Origin: Streptomyces nojiriensis | GTDB lineage: Bacteria > Actinomycetota > Actinomycetes > Streptomycetales > Streptomycetaceae | NCBI RefSeq assembly: GCF_017639205.1 | Contig: NZ_CP071139.1 | Location: 7,067,501-7,131,500 of the forward strand | Direction of reading: 5' to 3' | Length of the DNA stretch: 64,000 nt | In this document: piece after piece, positions 61,964 through 64,000 of the stretch | Layout of the letters: the number at the start of each line of letters is the position of its first letter | How positions within the stretch are numbered: the stretch's first letter is position 1 | Notes under the pieces: model-generated | The model's database searches: none | What the model saw: only the letters and a program-made list of their open reading frames with translations | What the model was told of the DNA's origin: nothing | Position numbers and translations under genes: made by a program

Positions 61964-62565
61964 AGGGCGAGTGCCTGGTGGTGGGCGGTGGCGAGGCGGT
62001 GGCGGAGTCCGTCGTCGCTGATCAGCTCCAGAGCGCGGGCATGGTCGGGTGCCGTACCGGCGAGGAGGCTTCGCTGCTGGTCGAGGTAGGCGGTCAGGAA
62101 CCGGTGCAGGTCTCCCGCGGTGCTGTTCAGCGCGTGCGCGGTGAACAGCATGGTGAGCGGGAACGCCCAGCAGGCGTGGAGGAATCCGAGCGCAGGCCGC
62201 GTTGTCTGCTTCCACGGGGAGTGGAAGTGCGCGGTGTCGCTGATCTTGCATCCCGTTGCCGCGAGGGCGTCGTTCAGCCAGTTGTGCCCGGCCTCGTGGA
62301 TGAGGTCGCGGGCTAGGACGACCGGGTCGTCGACGTGGTCCATGAAAACCGTGCCGGGCAGGCGGCTGATGGTCCAGCTGTCGAGGGTCTCGCCGAGGTT
62401 CTTGGTCCGCAGGAGGCACAGGACGACGGCGTGCGCGGCGAGCAGATCGCCGAAGCCCGCTCGTGCGGCGCTGGTGTACGCGTCGGCCGCGAGGCTGAGC
62501 AGGTGGGCCGGGGCGGGCTCGGTACCGGGGCCAGGGCGTGTCCGCAATGTCAGCCGGGGAGCCAT
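61960..62565 (-). CDS. HEXXH-motif protein, 5'-truncated by the IS element
   Basis: The reading frame has 201 codons from an ATG at 62565, but that ATG and the next 10 codons lie inside the IS end; native sequence begins at about 62532. The motif LIHEAGHNWLND is the HEXXH signature of putative RiPP-modifying or peptide-hydroxylating enzymes (TIGR04267-like), and HSPWKQTTRPALGFLHACWAF follows. Family members are normally longer, so the N-terminal domain seems lost. The frame stays open into the IS, so a chimeric protein could still be made. Coupled to the serine hydrolase. Confidence 0.65.
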   Translation of the reverse strand: MAPRLTLRTRPGPGTEPAPAHLLSLAADAYTSAARAGFGDLLAAHAVVLCLLRTKNLGETLDSWTISRLPGTVFMDHVDDPVVLARDLIHEAGHNWLNDALAATGCKISDTAHFHSPWKQTTRPALGFLHACWAFPLTMLFTAHALNSTAGDLHRFLTAYLDQQRSLLAGTAPDHARALELISDDGLRHRLATAHHQALAL

Positions 62566-63424
62566 AGTCGCAGGCAGGCGAGGGTGACCAGGGCTTTGTA
62601 GTGGCGGGCTCGTTTGTCGTAGCGGGTGGCGAGGGCCTTGTTCTGCTTGAGCCGGTTGAAGCAGCGTTCGACGACGTTGCGGCGCCGGTAGACCTCACGG
62701 TCGAGACGGCACAGGCTCTCTCCGCGTCGACGCCGTCCGCTGATCTGGTCGACGCGTTCGGGGATGGTGCAGGCGATCCCGCGTTTGCGCAGGTAGGAGC
62801 GGATCTTGCGGGATGAGTAGCCCTTGTCGCCGACCACCCGTTCCGGTCGGGTCCGGGGCCGGCCCGGCCCGCACCGCTTGATGCGGATGCGGGCCATGAC
62901 CGGCTCGAACTGCGTGCAGTCGTTCACGTTCCCGCCGGTGAGCGTGAACGCGAGAGGGCGGCCCCGGCCGTCGCAGGCGAGGTGGATCTTGGTGCTCAGT
63001 CCGCCTCGGGACCGGCCGAGTGCCTCACCGGTCCAGGGCCCCCTTTTCGGGCTCCGGCAGCGTGCTGGCGGGCCCGCACGATCGTCGAGTCGACGCAGAC
63101 GACCGACCAGTCGACTTCGCCGATCGCATCCGAGTGCTGCTGGACGTGGGCCAGGAGCCGGTCCCAGGTTCCGTCCGCCGACCAGCGGCGGAACCGTTCG
63201 TAGACCGTCTTCCACGGCCCATACCGTTCGGGCAGGTCCCGCCAGGCAGCACCCGTGGACAGCTTCCACAGGATGCCGTTGAGGACCTGCCGCCGGTCCC
63301 GCACCGGACGTCCCATCCGGGGCGGAGCCAGTAACGGTCCGATGATTTCCCAGGCCTGATCGGTCAGTTCATGACGTCGCACCACGAACGGAGTAACGAC
63401 CGATCGACATTGCGGACACGCCCT
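62533..63424 (-). mobile_element. IS5-family insertion sequence
   Basis: 892 bp bounded by perfect 19-bp terminal inverted repeats: AGGGCGTGTCCGCAATGTC at 62533-62551 and its complement at 63406-63424. It contains a single transposase in two overlapping frames on the minus strand. The flanking bases (CC on the left, AG on the right) do not form a target-site duplication, so a deletion or recombination next to the element is likely. It truncates the HEXXH gene. Confidence 0.93.
62550..63385 (-). CDS. IS5-family transposase, made by -1 frameshifting
   Basis: First frame from GTG 63385 to a stop at 62996 (RRHELTDQAWEIIGPLLAPP, WRDLPERYGPWKTVYERFRRW, first catalytic Asp in VCVDSTIVRARQ). The second frame continues to 62550 (GGLSTKIHLACDGRGRPLAF, second Asp in VVGDKGYSSRK, Glu in VVERCFNRLKQ, ending LWLPG). 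The frames are joined by -1 slippage at the A-AAA-GGG stretch (63047-63039), giving about 278 residues with a full DDE triad. The stop lies in the terminal repeat. Intact, so probably still active. Confidence 0.88.
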
Positions 63425-63529
63425 AGCAGGGTCGGTAATCACCAGTGGCTGATGACGCCCTGGATCGAGCTCAACTGGCCGGGGTAGAACGGCTGCGGGT
63501 GAAGCGACAGTCTCGCTCCCGCCGCGGCG

Positions 63530-63552
63530 CATTCTCCCCAGATTCTCCCCAG
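63530..63552. repeat. island right-border repeat
   Basis: 23-bp segment made of CATTCTCCCCAG followed by ATTCTCCCCAG, matching 47372-47394 at 21 of 23 positions in direct orientation. It ends 67 bp before the CorA stop. The nearby GAGGCCTTCG (about 63574) also has a counterpart near the left copy. The 194 bp between the IS and CorA hold no gene. Confidence 0.5.
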
Positions 63553-63618
63553 GCCCCTTCAGTCGAGACACCGAGGCCTTCGCTGGTGCGAAGTGGATCT
63601 CGGGCTCCGCGCTGCCTG

Positions 63619-64000
63619 CTACAGCCAGTCCCGCTTCTTGAAGATGATGTACAGGCTCGTACACACCACTGCCATCAGCAGGATCGCGAAGGGGTAGCCG
63701 GCTGCCCAGTGCAGCTCCGGCATCGTCTCGAAGTTCATGCCGTAGATGGTTCCCACGAGTGTGGGTGCAAACAAGATGGCCGCCCACGAGGAGATCTTCT
63801 TGATCTCCTCGTTCTGTTCGAAGCCTGCCTCGGCCAGGGCGCGCATTTCGGCGTTCTGTTGTTGGGAGACCAGGGTGGCGTTGACCGTGAGGATCTCCGT
63901 GAGGGCCTGGCGGAAGCCGTCGACGCGTTCGCTCGTGTGGGTCACGTGGTCCGCCACGTCGCGGAGGTAGCGCTGGAGTTCCTCGTCCGTGCCGTACTTC
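63619..64000 (-). CDS. corA: CorA-like magnesium/cobalt transporter, partial
   Basis: The C-terminal 127 codons; the frame is open to the window end, so the N-terminus is missing. It shows the long stalk helix (HTSERVDGFRQALTEILTVN, SQQQNAEMRALAEAG), KKISSWAAILFAPTL, the signature YGMNF at the end of the first membrane helix, and a second helix ending in FKKRDWL. CorA forms a pentameric Mg2+ channel. A diverged duplicate of the last 62 codons lies at 47048, on the other side of the island. Confidence 0.9.
   Translation of the reverse strand, partial: KYGTDEELQRYLRDVADHVTHTSERVDGFRQALTEILTVNATLVSQQQNAEMRALAEAGFEQNEEIKKISSWAAILFAPTLVGTIYGMNFETMPELHWAAGYPFAILLMAVVCTSLYIIFKKRDWL

Noticed and set aside
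62550-63385. Transposase as a frameshifted pseudogene
   Set aside because: The two frames overlap at an A-AAA-GGG slippery stretch and together give all three DDE residues, as in IS5-family elements using programmed -1 frameshifting; terminal repeats are perfect.

Overview
The window is GC-rich actinobacterial chromosome, most likely Streptomyces. The signs are a strong third-position G/C bias, many GTG and several TTG starts, long runs of genes joined by 4-nt overlaps, a group 1h (group 5) NiFe hydrogenase with its full maturation set, a LanL lanthipeptide cluster, and large numbers of antisense open frames that only mirror real genes. The species is not resolved.

Layout. (1) 1-5.7 kb, minus strand: a sugar-nucleotide operon (Gfo/Idh/MocA oxidoreductase, SDR epimerase, two DegT-type aminotransferases, NeuD-type acyltransferase) running into a secreted protein cut by the window start. 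(2) 6.1-12.8 kb: mixed housekeeping and hypothetical genes (GT2 glycosyltransferase, MFS transporter coupled to a membrane-anchored TolB-like protein, alpha/beta hydrolase, YdhR-like protein, small iron-permease-like membrane protein). (3) 12.9-28.0 kb, plus strand: hypX, hhyS, hhyL, four accessory genes, maturation protease, a tiny membrane protein, then hypA-B-F-C-D-E. Together these should build an oxygen-tolerant, high-affinity H2-oxidising enzyme; HypX would supply CO for the active site in air. (4) 28.1-37 kb: CPA2 antiporter with TrkA-C subunit, NarL-type two-component system, secreted M23 peptidase, FHA protein and a membrane Ser/Thr kinase sharing a Cys-rich crystallin/I36-like domain with that peptidase, then a small membrane protein. 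(5) 36-40.8 kb: helix-turn-helix regulator, a small secreted peptide, a class IV lanthipeptide synthetase and a 41-residue precursor ending in a strong terminator. (6) 40.9-46.8 kb: a 1553-residue HEAT-repeat protein and an erythromycin-esterase homologue.

(7) 47.0-63.6 kb is an accessory island. A CorA 3'-end fragment lies at its left edge and a CorA gene running out of the window at its right edge; a 23-bp near-identical direct repeat sits just inside both edges. Inside: a large protein with a HEPN-type R-x4-H motif, a C5-cytosine methyltransferase fused to a C-terminal domain bearing an endonuclease-III-type iron-sulfur Cys pattern, and a convergent four-gene operon GHKL/MORC ATPase - Z1 ATPase - PD-(D/E)XK nuclease - AIPR. 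This is best read as a multi-gene restriction/anti-phage system. The rest of the island holds a zinc-ribbon-like small protein, a serine hydrolase coupled to a HEXXH gene truncated by an IS5-family element, and that IS (62533-63424) with a probable -1 frameshift in its transposase.

The most interesting points are the methyltransferase-FeS fusion inside the MORC/Z1/AIPR island, the HEPN-like neighbour, and the lanthipeptide locus with a heptameric repeat array directly before lanL. All family assignments were made by eye from motifs; no database search was possible.
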